Source: CBDAPI01 sp964565865 (GTDB lineage Bacteria > Acidobacteriota > UBA6911 > RPQK01 > CBDAPI01). Taken from it: a DNA stretch of 34,135 nucleotides. Within the stretch, counting starts at the first letter, position 1. Every line of letters begins with the position of its first letter. The translations under genes and the position numbers were made by a program. The notes beneath the pieces were generated by a model. That model saw only the letters and a list, made by a program, of their open reading frames with translations. It did no database searches and had not been told where the DNA came from. Of this stretch, positions 1-7,672 are shown piece by piece. The stretch spans positions 1-34,135 of the forward strand of contig CAZMGM010000023.1 of the NCBI GenBank assembly GCA_964565865.1, read 5' to 3'.

Positions 1-75
1 GTCGACCGATTCGTTCTGGCCCGTCTGGAGGCCGAGGGTCTGGAACCGGCGGGGGTGGCGTCGTGGGCGCCCTGG
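1..75 (+). pseudogene. Fragment of a DUF1549 (PSCyt2) gene, cut at the window edge and broken after about 20 codons
   Basis: Frame 1 from base 1 reads VDRFVLARLEAEGLEPA, which matches the conserved DUF1549 opening (I/V-DRF-x-x-A-x-LE-x-x-GL-x-P). In intact proteins this is followed by the RRLxxDLTGLPP segment. Here the frame turns into non-conserved sequence at about base 58 and stays open without meaning to about base 258, overlapping the symporter gene. The upstream part, if any, is outside the window. I infer a truncated or rearranged copy, related in family to the two full-length DUF1549/DUF1553 genes further right. A perfect 6-bp hairpin (arms CCAGCT and AGCTGG, 112-128) lies between it and the symporter. 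Confidence 0.5.
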
Positions 76-166
76 TCAGCCTTTTTACCAGCCAGCTTCA
101 ATCAGAAAAGGCCAGCTGTTGGAGCTGGTATGCCATTGCAAAAAATAGCCTTTCCCCCCTCAAAAA

Positions 167-1852
167 ATGACTCTCCTCGACTGGGCACTCGTCATCGGGA
201 TCAACCTGGCTATCGTGACCTATGGCCTTCGCCTGGCTCGCGGTACAAAAAGCACTAAAGACTGGTTTTTAGCAGCAGGCGGCCTGCCCTGGTGGATTGT
301 GGGTCTCTCCGCTTTCGCCACCGCCGCAGATGTCGGCGACTACGTAATTCTGGCAGGGGGATCTTACAGCTTCGGCATGAGCAACCTGACGACCTGGTGG
401 CTGGGACTCCCAGTGGGCTGGTTCGTAGTGAGTTACTTCATCTATGTGCCTATGTACCGGGCACGCATGTTTACCAACGCCGAGTGGCTCGAGTACCGCT
501 TCGGACCTGGTGTCCGTCTGTTGAGCGTATTCATACAGATCCAATATCGAACCAATGTTCTGGGCAACATGGCCTGGTCACTTTTCCTGACGTTGAGCAT
601 TGTGGGGGGGCTGGGTAATGCTTCGTCGTGGGCAATTGTAGTCACGATTGCAGCGCTGGCCGCCTGGTACTCGGCTCAGGGGGGACTGAGGAGCGTGGCC
701 ATCACCGATGTGCTGCAGTATGTGACCATGGCAGTCGCCTCATTGGTCCTGTGGCTGATTGTCTGGCAGGCAGTGGGGGGGTGGTCCGGTCTGGAGGCCC
801 GGCTGGCAACCCAGGACCGTGAGTGGATGCTACACGTCGGGGGATACCGGGAGCCGGGTGTTCCAACACCTCTGGTGATCTTTGGCTGGATATTGGTGCT
901 CGTGTCCTACAACGCTGTCAACCATTCCCAGGCGATGCGTTTCCTGGGATCACGCTCAGAATGGGATATGAAAATGGGAGCGCTGGTAGCGGGAGGTGCG
1001 ACCGTCATCGTGATGTGGCTGAACATCACCCTGGGAATCATGGGCAGGGCCTGGTTTCCGGACCTCGAGGTCGTAGACCAGGTTTTCCCCTTGCTGGTCC
1101 GTGACTTCCTGGCTCCGGGTCTGATGGGCCTGGTGCTGGCAGGAGTTCTGGGGGCCGGCATGTCCACCTACGATTCGATTTCAAATGCTACGTCCGCCAT
1201 TTTCACACGTGACTTCTATGCCAGATTTCTCAACAAGAACGGCACCGATGCACACTATTTGAGAGTGTCGCGGATAATGGTGCCGGTGGTAATCGGCCTG
1301 GGGTTCCTGTATGTACCCTTTCTACGGGCGGGTGCGGTCCATTTCTATCTGTCGGCGACCAGCGTCTTTGTTCTTCCGCTGGCGGCCCTCTATCTGGTGG
1401 GCGCCCTGACCCGGGTACACCGTTCCGCGGGGGCTGTGGGCCTGCTTGCGGGAGTCACCTACGGTCTTTTCGCGTTCCTGGCCCGAAGCTTCCAGTGGCC
1501 TCTGCCCATCTGGATCGTCAACCTATGGTGGGGGTATCTCTGGAATCTGCTCGTCCCGGCAAGCAGCATGTTGATTTACTCGTGTGTACTCGACCATCTT
1601 CGCGGTCCCGTGCGCCCCGGGGAGCTTGCAGGTCTGACCTACCGCACGCGCCATTTGCCGGTCCGAGAACCTGGCAAAGCAGGGGATTCAAAGCTAACCT
1701 GGTTGGAAAAAAGCCGGATGGATCTAGGAAAGAGGCCTGTTTTCCCTTTCTCGGTAGGAAGAAAAGGGCTTCCCTGGTACCAGAGAGATCGACTGCTGGT
1801 GTGGAGTTTTCTGCTGCTGGTGTTCTTTCTCAATCTTGTTGTTCTCTGGTGA
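167..1852 (+). CDS. Sodium:solute symporter family (SSS) transporter
   Basis: This is a 561-residue polytopic inner-membrane protein, within the usual 500-600 range of the SSS family, which couples sodium entry to uptake of sugars, inositol, amino acids or other organic solutes. The SSS signature region is visible near residues 165-185 (AAWYSAQGGLRSVAITD, compare Y-x-x-x-GGL-x-x-V-x-x-TD in the family). Hydrophobic segments alternate with short loops along the length, and a basic stretch (about 500-540) precedes a last membrane helix. The start ATG at 167 has no clear Shine-Dalgarno sequence, but the first helix begins directly after it. The substrate is not readable from sequence. The IolE-like gene downstream makes a sugar or cyclitol plausible, which is inference only. 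Confidence 0.9.
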   Translation: MTLLDWALVIGINLAIVTYGLRLARGTKSTKDWFLAAGGLPWWIVGLSAFATAADVGDYVILAGGSYSFGMSNLTTWWLGLPVGWFVVSYFIYVPMYRARMFTNAEWLEYRFGPGVRLLSVFIQIQYRTNVLGNMAWSLFLTLSIVGGLGNASSWAIVVTIAALAAWYSAQGGLRSVAITDVLQYVTMAVASLVLWLIVWQAVGGWSGLEARLATQDREWMLHVGGYREPGVPTPLVIFGWILVLVSYNAVNHSQAMRFLGSRSEWDMKMGALVAGGATVIVMWLNITLGIMGRAWFPDLEVVDQVFPLLVRDFLAPGLMGLVLAGVLGAGMSTYDSISNATSAIFTRDFYARFLNKNGTDAHYLRVSRIMVPVVIGLGFLYVPFLRAGAVHFYLSATSVFVLPLAALYLVGALTRVHRSAGAVGLLAGVTYGLFAFLARSFQWPLPIWIVNLWWGYLWNLLVPASSMLIYSCVLDHLRGPVRPGELAGLTYRTRHLPVREPGKAGDSKLTWLEKSRMDLGKRPVFPFSVGRKGLPWYQRDRLLVWSFLLLVFFLNLVVLW

Positions 1853-1949
1853 GTACTACTGTTCACCGCTCCACTTAAGGTTGGCTGGCCCCGCGTATCT
1901 ATTCACGCTTTAGTTTCTTATCATTAGACACATGAAGGTCACTGGAAAC

Positions 1950-2948
1950 ATGAGCAAATGGATCCAGAGGTCCCTGGTGGCTGCTCTCACGGTCTTGACG
2001 CTGGGCTTGTTAGGCTGTGGCCAAGAGCCCGAGAAAATGCCAATGGAGGCCAAGATGGGGCCGCAAGAGGACCATGAGGCCAGGAAGGCGGGTCTGGAGG
2101 TACGCTTTCGTGACGATTTCAGCCAGAAACATGATCCATCGGAACCCCCTGACATGACGCGGTGGACACAGCTGGAATCCGGCCGGGCCAGAACGGAAGA
2201 TGGGTTCTGGCTGATGGATGTATGGCGGGATCCTCCGCCGGGGCCTGGAGCCGTGGTCCTAGGAGGTCTCGCCACGACTGAGAGGACCTTCCATCCCGGA
2301 TTGGCCGGTACGAATGCTGTCGAGATAACGCTGGCTGAGTTTATCCACGAAAAGGACTACCCCATTGAGGTGGAAGAGCAGGACCAACTGGTCCATGCCT
2401 GGAGTCTAACGGTGGCGAGCTGGCAAGGACTGGTGGGGGGACAAGGTGACGATCAGCGGGGTGTGCAATTGCACCTCGACCTGCTGCGCGACGACGGGCT
2501 GTTCGTCTATCTCGTGCGGGGCATCCTGCCCGAGGATTTTGAAAAGCACCCTATGGACGGCTTCGGACATAGAGATTCCCTGGACGGAAGAAATCAGAAC
2601 CTAAGCCCGAGCCAGCTGAGGAAGTTGCACGAGAAGGAGATTGCGCACGGGGGAGTCTTTATCAGCGTGCCCACCCTGATTCTCGCTTGCAGAGTTTACC
2701 GGACAGAGGAGGAAATTCAGGATATTATTGGCCGGCCCCGTCGCTGGGGCCTGTACCTGGCCGACGATGCCAATTCCGTGTACTGGACCCTGGATGACGA
2801 AGTGATGGATACACGTGACATTTCCGGATACTTTGGCTCCAAACCGGAGTCTGTCCAGGACGGGGCGTTCCTGACGGTCATGGGCGTGGCCAGTTATCAA
2901 CGGAACACCTGGAGAATGGACGATCTGGAGATCCTCGGTTCTCGTTAG
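1950..2948 (+). CDS. Putative lipoprotein with a concanavalin-like (LamG/GH16-like) beta-sandwich appearance
   Basis: The protein has 332 residues from ATG 1950. An in-frame ATG at 1932 would add six residues, but the later start gives a standard lipoprotein signal: basic N-terminus, hydrophobic core and lipobox LLGC with the modified Cys at residue 23. The mature part opens with a RDDF...W..ESG..R.EDGFW pattern resembling the first strands of concanavalin-type jelly-roll domains (LamG, DUF1080, GH16). I cannot identify the GH16 catalytic ExDxxE motif, so an enzymatic role is not supported. The product is probably anchored in the outer membrane or periplasm. It sits between the symporter and the IolE-like gene on the same strand, with 97 bp to the former and 181 bp to the latter. 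Specific function unknown. Confidence 0.7.
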   Translation: MSKWIQRSLVAALTVLTLGLLGCGQEPEKMPMEAKMGPQEDHEARKAGLEVRFRDDFSQKHDPSEPPDMTRWTQLESGRARTEDGFWLMDVWRDPPPGPGAVVLGGLATTERTFHPGLAGTNAVEITLAEFIHEKDYPIEVEEQDQLVHAWSLTVASWQGLVGGQGDDQRGVQLHLDLLRDDGLFVYLVRGILPEDFEKHPMDGFGHRDSLDGRNQNLSPSQLRKLHEKEIAHGGVFISVPTLILACRVYRTEEEIQDIIGRPRRWGLYLADDANSVYWTLDDEVMDTRDISGYFGSKPESVQDGAFLTVMGVASYQRNTWRMDDLEILGSR

Positions 2949-2970
2949 GTTGGAGCGGCCTTTCTGGTTG

Positions 2971-3002
2971 GAAGTTCAAAGTAGAAAGTTCGATGTTCAA
3001 GG
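2971..3002 (+). repeat. Short imperfect direct repeats of the unit (A/T)GTTC(A/G)A
   Basis: Three tandem-like units (AAGTTCAAAG, AAAGTTCGA, TGTTCAAGG) are packed in 32 bp of the 181-bp gap between the lipoprotein and isomerase genes. The rest of the gap shows no terminator or RNA. The repeat may be a remnant of a larger intergenic repeat family, which cannot be tested from this window. Confidence 0.35.
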
Positions 3003-3129
3003 CACTTTCACTGCGCACCGTACTTAGCTGTGGGCTCGTGCCTCATCTTGACTGTTCGTTCACTCTGAAATGTTTTAAAACGAAAATTTTTCTCGACTGC
3101 AATAGACACGAGCACTGAAAAGGAGGCCT

Positions 3130-4017
3130 ATGAACGTCAAAGTGGGTAGCTGCCCGGATTCCTGGGGCGTCTGGTTTGCAAATGATCCCAAGCAAATTCC
3201 CTGGAACCGTTTTCTGGACGAGGTGGTGGAAGCTGGATATGAGTGGATCGAACTCGGTCCTTACGGCTACATGCCGACAGACATCAAGCGGCTGCGTCCA
3301 GAGATCGAGAGTCGGGGCCTGAAAGTGGCCGGGAACTTCATATGGTCGCATCTCGAGGACCCTGATGACTGGCCTCGGCTGGAGGAGCAACTGCTGGGTG
3401 TCGGAGAACTGCTGGCTGCCTTCGGATCCGAGTATCTCATTGTGTTCGACGATCTCCACACCGACTGGTTCACCGGTGAGCAGCTCAGACCGAAACTCTT
3501 GGATGACGACGGTTGGAAGCAATTGGTCGCAACCATTCACAAAGCAGCTGACATTGCCCGGCAGAAATTTGATCTGCAGCTCTGTTTTCATTCCACCTCC
3601 GATTCCCACGTGGCCTACGCGGACGAGATCGAGAGGCTGTTGGAAGACACCGATCCCGACAGGGTGGTCCTGGCTCAGGACATCGGGCATCTCGCTTACC
3701 GTGGTGCCGACCCCGTGGAATTCGTACGAAAACACCACGAGCGTATACCCTACCTGCACCTGAAGAGCGTCGACCCCGACCTCCAGCAGCAGGTAGAGTC
3801 CGGCGAAATCCCTTTCATCAAAGCTGTGGGAATGGGGATCTTCTGCGACCTTGACAGAGGCAAGGTCGATTTGGTGGCCTTCAAGAAAATGCTTGAGGAG
3901 ATCGACTTTGACGGCTTTGCCATCGTTGAGCAGGACATGCATCCCGTGGCCTGGGACAAACCCCTGCCCATCGCCAAACGCAACCGAGCCTACCTGCGCG
4001 AGATTGGCATGGGGTAG
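3130..4017 (+). CDS. Sugar phosphate isomerase/epimerase family TIM-barrel protein, inosose dehydratase (IolE)-like
   Basis: The 295-residue protein belongs to the AP-endonuclease-2/xylose-isomerase-like TIM-barrel family, which uses a divalent metal to isomerise, epimerise or dehydrate sugars and cyclitols. The opening VGSCPDSWGVWF...W..FLDEV.EAGYEWIELGPYGY is typical of the IolE-like subgroup. Likely metal and substrate ligands are Asp184 and His187 (DIGH), His210 (LHLKS) and Glu267 (VEQD), with His154 and Glu166 also in plausible positions. The start is decided by an AAAAGGAGG Shine-Dalgarno sequence ending 6 nt before ATG. Cytoplasmic. A role in inositol or a related polyol pathway with the upstream symporter is possible, but the complete iol gene set is not present here, so the substrate stays open. 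Confidence 0.85.
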   Translation: MNVKVGSCPDSWGVWFANDPKQIPWNRFLDEVVEAGYEWIELGPYGYMPTDIKRLRPEIESRGLKVAGNFIWSHLEDPDDWPRLEEQLLGVGELLAAFGSEYLIVFDDLHTDWFTGEQLRPKLLDDDGWKQLVATIHKAADIARQKFDLQLCFHSTSDSHVAYADEIERLLEDTDPDRVVLAQDIGHLAYRGADPVEFVRKHHERIPYLHLKSVDPDLQQQVESGEIPFIKAVGMGIFCDLDRGKVDLVAFKKMLEEIDFDGFAIVEQDMHPVAWDKPLPIAKRNRAYLREIGMG

Positions 4018-4117
4018 CTGTTCTGTTGGACTCGAGTTGGTTCGGCCGGCCCAAATCGGCACCCGACGGCAGTGCCGGTCTCTTGCCATTCTAATCAAGA
4101 CAGAAAAGGAACTCTGG

Positions 4118-4270
4118 ATGCGAAGAACAAATCGAGTTCTGGTCGCAGCTCCTACGCCGCTCACGATGGATATAGGCGGACGAAACCAGGTCCTGAGTGC
4201 GGGGGAACAGAGAGCGTTGCACGAGACAGGGGCTGGCTGGATCAAGAGTCGGCCAGAGTGGCACGGGTAA
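4118..4270 (+). CDS. Possible small ORF of 50 residues, unrecognised
   Basis: ATG 4118 follows an AAAAGGA sequence with 7-nt spacing, and the frame stays open to TAA at 4268-4270. The peptide (start MRRTNRVLVAAPTPL) has no recognisable motif or membrane segment. It could be a genuine small protein, the decayed 5' end of a former gene or chance. The remainder of the 4018-4753 region has no convincing coding sequence apart from the promoter elements listed separately. Confidence 0.2.
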   Translation: MRRTNRVLVAAPTPLTMDIGGRNQVLSAGEQRALHETGAGWIKSRPEWHG

Positions 4271-4506
4271 CGGTCCCACGACTACAAGTTTGTAGGAATC
4301 ATAGATTTACCCGACAAAAATGTATTATTGACGCGAAAGGACGTTTTCCTGCCGGGATTTCGCTTGGGTTGTCTCCCTTCGGGGTCACTAGTATTACGAC
4401 CTGCGCCGGAAGGTCATTGATAACTCTCTAGAAAATAACAGCTTACACCGAATAGTACATTTTCGTCCCTTGAACAAGGAAAAACGACAATTATGTCGCT
4501 CACACC

Positions 4507-4534
4507 TCAGGGCCGGGTGGACCCCCGGGCCTGA
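4507..4534. promoter_or_regulatory. GC-rich inverted repeat upstream of the sigma-54 promoter; possible activator site or hairpin
   Basis: The arms are TCAGGGCCGGG (4507-4517) and CCCGGGCCTGA (4524-4534), with one mismatch over 11 bp and a 6-nt spacer. It lies about 90 bp upstream of the -24 box. Bacterial enhancer-binding proteins usually bind dyads 100-200 bp upstream of sigma-54 promoters, so an activator-binding role is plausible. It does not match the NtrC consensus (GCACC...GGTGC). It has no T-tract, so it is unlikely to be a terminator. Confidence 0.35.
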
Positions 4535-4625
4535 ATCGCCCACCCAGCTAAATGCCCGGCCTACTTGAAAAAGATTTCAAGAGCTCACTTCCTTTCTAGC
4601 CCAAAAGGAGGCTTGTCTGGGCGAG

Positions 4626-4641
4626 TGGCACACGGTTTGCA
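4626..4641 (+). promoter_or_regulatory. Sigma-54 (RpoN) promoter, -24/-12 type
   Basis: The 16-mer TGGCACACGGTTTGCA fits the consensus TGGCACG-N4-TTGC(A/T) at every position except the seventh, with the essential GG (-24) and GC (-12) at correct spacing. It is followed after about 110 bp of leader by the porin-amt-glnK cluster, which is the expected target of RpoN in nitrogen-limited cells. It requires an enhancer-binding activator such as NtrC, whose gene is not in this window. Confidence 0.8.
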
Positions 4642-4753
4642 TGGGAGAAAGTGGAATTCGGTGGGAGAGGCAATACCGAAATCTTGCGTGAGGGGCATTT
4701 ATTCTCGTTGATCAGATGGGTGGTAAGGGTAATTATTTTTAGGGAGATGTTTG

Positions 4754-5647
4754 ATGCGGAAGCAAGTTTGTAAACAGGTGTTGACCTTATTTGTTGTGAC
4801 CTGCTGTGTGGTTGCTACGCCGGCGCAAGCTGAGGACACGGGCGACAGTGGCGCGGATTATTCATTTGGACTGGATGTGGCGCCAGTCAGCAAATACATA
4901 TGGCGTGGACAGCGACTGACTAATGACTGGAGTGTTCAGCCGTCCGTAACAGTGGGATACGGGGGATTTTCCTTCAACGCCTGGGGAACAATGGATCTCA
5001 CCAGCGTCAATGAGGGAGATTCGCTGTATATAATCCAGAACCCAAACGCGCCGGCCGGAACCCACAACGGTTTGATGGGGAAATTCTCCGAGGTGGACTA
5101 CACGTTTTCTTATGCCCACTCGTTTGAAAGCGTTTCTCTGGATGTGGGTTCAATTACCTATACGTTTCCGGAGCGCTCAGCTTCGCTGGCGGCGACAACC
5201 GAGCTCTACGGAAGTGTCAGTTTGGACGCGGTGCCAATGGCACCATCGGTCACCGTGTATATGGATATAGACGAAACCAGGGCGAACGAAGGAAGCACCG
5301 GGTTTTATTTGCAGCTGGCAGCCGGCCACACATTTGACCTGGGCCACCCAGTGGCTTCTGGTGTCGATATCTCCTTCTCGCTGGGCTTTGCAAATAACGG
5401 GTTTAGCGAATTCTTCTATGGGGCTACCGAGTCGGGCATGCATGACTTCAACTACACGGTCAGTCTTCCCCTGGCCTTGGGTGAGAACTGGTCCTTCACG
5501 CCTTTTTTCTCCTACAGCGCTCTGCTGGGCGGATTTCGTGACCTTCAGTTCCTGGATCCGAGAGACGTCTACCGGGGCACGGCTGGCATTCCCAGTGATT
5601 CAGCCGATACGCTTTGGGGTGGATTTACGCTGAGCTTGGCCTTCTAG
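4754..5647 (+). CDS. TorF family putative porin (Gcw_chp family outer-membrane beta-barrel)
   Basis: The preferred start is ATG 4754, 7 nt after AGGGAG; a TTG three bases upstream is less likely. The 297-residue product has a Sec signal peptide ending near APAQA/AEDTG. The mature domain opens with the VSKYIWRGQRLTNDW motif typical of the Gcw_chp/TorF family (SxYxxRGxxxT). Alternating amphipathic strands and the C-terminal aromatic residue (LSLAF) indicate an outer-membrane beta-barrel. It is the first gene behind the sigma-54 promoter and 71 bp upstream of the ammonium transporter gene. Members of this family often sit beside amt/glnK. I infer that it admits ammonium, amines or another small nitrogen source across the outer membrane under nitrogen limitation. 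Confidence 0.8.
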   Translation: MRKQVCKQVLTLFVVTCCVVATPAQAEDTGDSGADYSFGLDVAPVSKYIWRGQRLTNDWSVQPSVTVGYGGFSFNAWGTMDLTSVNEGDSLYIIQNPNAPAGTHNGLMGKFSEVDYTFSYAHSFESVSLDVGSITYTFPERSASLAATTELYGSVSLDAVPMAPSVTVYMDIDETRANEGSTGFYLQLAAGHTFDLGHPVASGVDISFSLGFANNGFSEFFYGATESGMHDFNYTVSLPLALGENWSFTPFFSYSALLGGFRDLQFLDPRDVYRGTAGIPSDSADTLWGGFTLSLAF

Positions 5648-5718
5648 AGACGGCTCGAGCCAGCTCGATGATTTTATTGTTCTACTAATTGGATCCGGCT
5701 ATGAGTAAGGAGCAGAAG

Positions 5719-7059
5719 ATGTTCATAAGAGTGTTACCGAGGAAGCGACTAATTAGACGGCTGGTACTGGTGGCGATGATTTGTCTAAGTTCCCTGGCTC
5801 CCGTTCAGGCGGCCACAGGGGATGAGGCGATGTTCGTAGTGAATAACGTCTGGATGATGGTGGCGACCTTTCTGGTTTTCGTCATGCACCTGGGATTCGC
5901 CAGTCTGGAATCCGGTCTGACCCGAGCAAAGAACACGGTCAACATTCTATTCAAGAACACCATGATCATAGCCATTGGACTATTAACCTACGCAGTGGGT
6001 GGTTTCAATCTGATGTATCCGGGCGATGCCTGGGTCTTTGGATCATGGTTGGGATTTGCAGGTTTTGGGATCGCTTCACCGGAGGGAGCAGCGGGATTAA
6101 TCGAATATGCGGATGGATCCTACACGTACTGGACAGACTTTCTCTTTCAGGCGATGTTCGCCGCTACCGGCGCTACCATTGTCTCCGGTGCTGTAGCCGG
6201 TAGAATCAGACTCCGCAGTTTCCTTCTCTTTACGGTTGTTTTTGTCGGTGTTGTTTATCCCGTGGTCGGAAGTTGGAAATGGGGCGGCGGATGGCTGGAC
6301 GCGTTAGGTTTTTATGATTTCGCAGGTTCGACCCTGGTTCATTCCGTTGGGGGATGGGGGGCTCTGGCCGGTGCGCTAATGCTGGGCCCCAGGATCGGTA
6401 AATACGTGAAGGGGAGCGTCAATGCCTTTCCCGGGTCGAGCATGCCACTGGCAGCCATTGGGGTATTCCTGCTCTGGTTGGGGTGGTTCGGTTTCAATGG
6501 CGGGTCAGTCCTGTCGGCTGACCCTGAAGCCGTATCTTTCACTCTGGTCACCACTTGTCTGGCGGCGTCGTCGGGCATAGTTGGTGCCTACTTTATGTCA
6601 GAGTTGGTGCTGAAAAAGCCCGACTTGTCGATGGCTTTGAATGGATGCCTGGCCGGTTTGGTTGGGATCACGGCTGGGGCCGACACAGTCTCTGTGATGT
6701 CCAGCGTAATCATCGGACTTGTTGCTGGGGCACTGGTGGTTGTCTCGGTGGTTTTCATTGACTCGAAGTTGCAAATCGACGACCCAGTGGGAGCCATTTC
6801 CGTACATCTGGTGTGTGGTATTTGGGGAACACTGGCGGTAGGTATCTTCAGCATGAATGCCGAACACACTTTCTTGAATCAGCTGACTGGTGTGGTGTCG
6901 TACGGTGTGGTTACTTTTGGCTGTGCCCTCCTTATCTTCTGGATATTGAAGATGCTTATCGGTATTCGTGTATCGGCTGAGGAAGAGCTGCAGGGCCTAG
7001 ACATTGGCGAGCACGGAATGGAGGCTTACTCGGGTTTTCAGATATTTGTAACGGATTGA
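5719..7059 (+). CDS. amt: Ammonium transporter of the Amt/Mep/Rh family
   Basis: This protein of about 446 residues conducts ammonium across the inner membrane. The start is chosen at ATG 5719 because AAGGAG lies 6 nt upstream; ATG 5701 and TTG 5689 are in frame but lack a good ribosome site. A cleavable signal peptide (end near PVQA) precedes eleven expected membrane helices. The family signature GFASLESGLTRAKNTVNIL follows the first helix, and the twin pore histidines are seen at His208 (LVHSVGG) and His363 (SVHLVCG). The C-terminal tail carries the cytoplasmic segment that contacts PII in this family. The gene lies between the porin and glnK genes on one strand, so it is probably cotranscribed from the sigma-54 promoter. 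Confidence 0.95.
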   Translation: MFIRVLPRKRLIRRLVLVAMICLSSLAPVQAATGDEAMFVVNNVWMMVATFLVFVMHLGFASLESGLTRAKNTVNILFKNTMIIAIGLLTYAVGGFNLMYPGDAWVFGSWLGFAGFGIASPEGAAGLIEYADGSYTYWTDFLFQAMFAATGATIVSGAVAGRIRLRSFLLFTVVFVGVVYPVVGSWKWGGGWLDALGFYDFAGSTLVHSVGGWGALAGALMLGPRIGKYVKGSVNAFPGSSMPLAAIGVFLLWLGWFGFNGGSVLSADPEAVSFTLVTTCLAASSGIVGAYFMSELVLKKPDLSMALNGCLAGLVGITAGADTVSVMSSVIIGLVAGALVVVSVVFIDSKLQIDDPVGAISVHLVCGIWGTLAVGIFSMNAEHTFLNQLTGVVSYGVVTFGCALLIFWILKMLIGIRVSAEEELQGLDIGEHGMEAYSGFQIFVTD

Positions 7060-7126
7060 CTATGGAGGTGGAGTACTAAGCTGCAAGTCGGGGTTTAGCT
7101 ATGAAACCAACGGAAGGAAACATGAT

Positions 7127-7468
7127 ATGAAACTGATCGTTGCCATGATACAACCTCACAAGTTACCGGATGTCAAACAGGCTCTGTTTGATGCCGAGGT
7201 CTATAAAATGACGGTCACGAACGCCCTGGGATCAGGACAACAAAAGGGATACACAGAGACCTATCGTGGTGTCATCCATACCATCAATCTTCTAAAGAAA
7301 ATAAGGATAGAGATCGCCGTTAATGAGGATTTCGTCGAACCCACGATTGCAGCCATTATCAAGGGGGCCAGAACGGACCAGATCGGAGATGGCAAAATCC
7401 TTGTCCTGGATCTGGGTCAATGTATCCGGATTCGAACCGGTGAGCGCGGCGACGAAGCGGTCGGCTAG
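7127..7468 (+). CDS. glnK: Nitrogen regulatory protein PII (GlnK/GlnB) without the uridylylation tyrosine
   Basis: The protein has 113 residues, typical for the PII trimer that senses ATP/ADP and 2-oxoglutarate and plugs Amt channels. Conserved elements include Gly35-Gln39-Lys40 (GSGQQKG), Tyr46 of TETYRG, the GDGKI loop and the RIRTGERG nucleotide-binding tail. Aligning position by position with E. coli GlnB, residue 51, the uridylylated Tyr, is His (YRGVIHT), and residue 49, the serine phosphorylated in cyanobacteria, is Val. Covalent control of the usual kinds is therefore unlikely. A GGAAGG ribosome site lies 9 nt before ATG. The position 67 bp after amt supports a GlnK role. Confidence 0.93.
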   Translation: MKLIVAMIQPHKLPDVKQALFDAEVYKMTVTNALGSGQQKGYTETYRGVIHTINLLKKIRIEIAVNEDFVEPTIAAIIKGARTDQIGDGKILVLDLGQCIRIRTGERGDEAVG

Positions 7469-7653
7469 TATCCACTGGGTGCAATGACGTTTGTTGCCAT
7501 CCCTTGGTCGGTCGGCGACGATAACGATGGAGCAGCCATCGCAGGGTCCTCTTTTGGCGGCCTTGTCTAGCACAACCAGCCCGCAAGCATTACCGTATTC
7601 AGGTAAAGGACTATTGGTCTCCGCCGATCTTAATCGGCGGAGACCTGTTTTTT
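7469..7653 (+). promoter_or_regulatory. glnK-glnA leader with possible antiterminator/terminator arrangement
   Basis: This spacer has a small hairpin (arms CGATGG 7525-7530 and CCATCG 7536-7541) and ends in the strong terminator hairpin listed next. The segment GGTCGGCG at 7510-7517 can pair with CGCCGATC at 7622-7629, the left arm of the terminator (seven Watson-Crick pairs plus one G-U), which would disrupt the terminator. No known glutamine-riboswitch core is recognisable. An attenuator is an inference from complementarity, which could be chance in GC-rich DNA. Confidence 0.35.
7616..7653 (+). terminator. Strong rho-independent terminator (or attenuator) between glnK and glnA
   Basis: The perfect 13-bp arms GGTCTCCGCCGAT (7616-7628) and ATCGGCGGAGACC (7633-7645) enclose the tetraloop CTTA and are followed by TGTTTTTT. 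The T-tract ends only 20 nt before the glnA start codon and about 5 nt before its ribosome site. No separate glnA promoter is visible downstream of it, so either glnA depends on read-through or it has a promoter upstream within the leader. Confidence 0.88.
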
Positions 7654-7672
7654 AGTTAGGGAGGACGACATT

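Noticed and set aside
3043..4245. 400-codon open frame on the minus strand.
   Set aside because: It is the antisense of the IolE-like gene, which has family motifs and a strong ribosome site; the minus frame has no recognisable domain.
4072..4431. 119-codon open frame in the region before the sigma-54 promoter.
   Set aside because: No ribosome site, no hydrophobic or domain pattern, and composition unlike the neighbouring proteins.
7426..7440. CCGGATTCGAACCGG looks like the T-arm of a tRNA on the minus strand.
   Set aside because: It encodes the conserved RIRTGE tail of GlnK, and no acceptor stem, D-arm or anticodon arm can be drawn around it.
7484..7499. Possible second sigma-54 site before glnA (GACGTTTGTTGCC).
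   Set aside because: The -24 GG is missing and only about three of seven bases of that box match.
7469..7615. Glutamine riboswitch (glnA RNA motif) upstream of glnA.
   Set aside because: The conserved core of that motif is not recognisable; only hairpin and pairing evidence remain.
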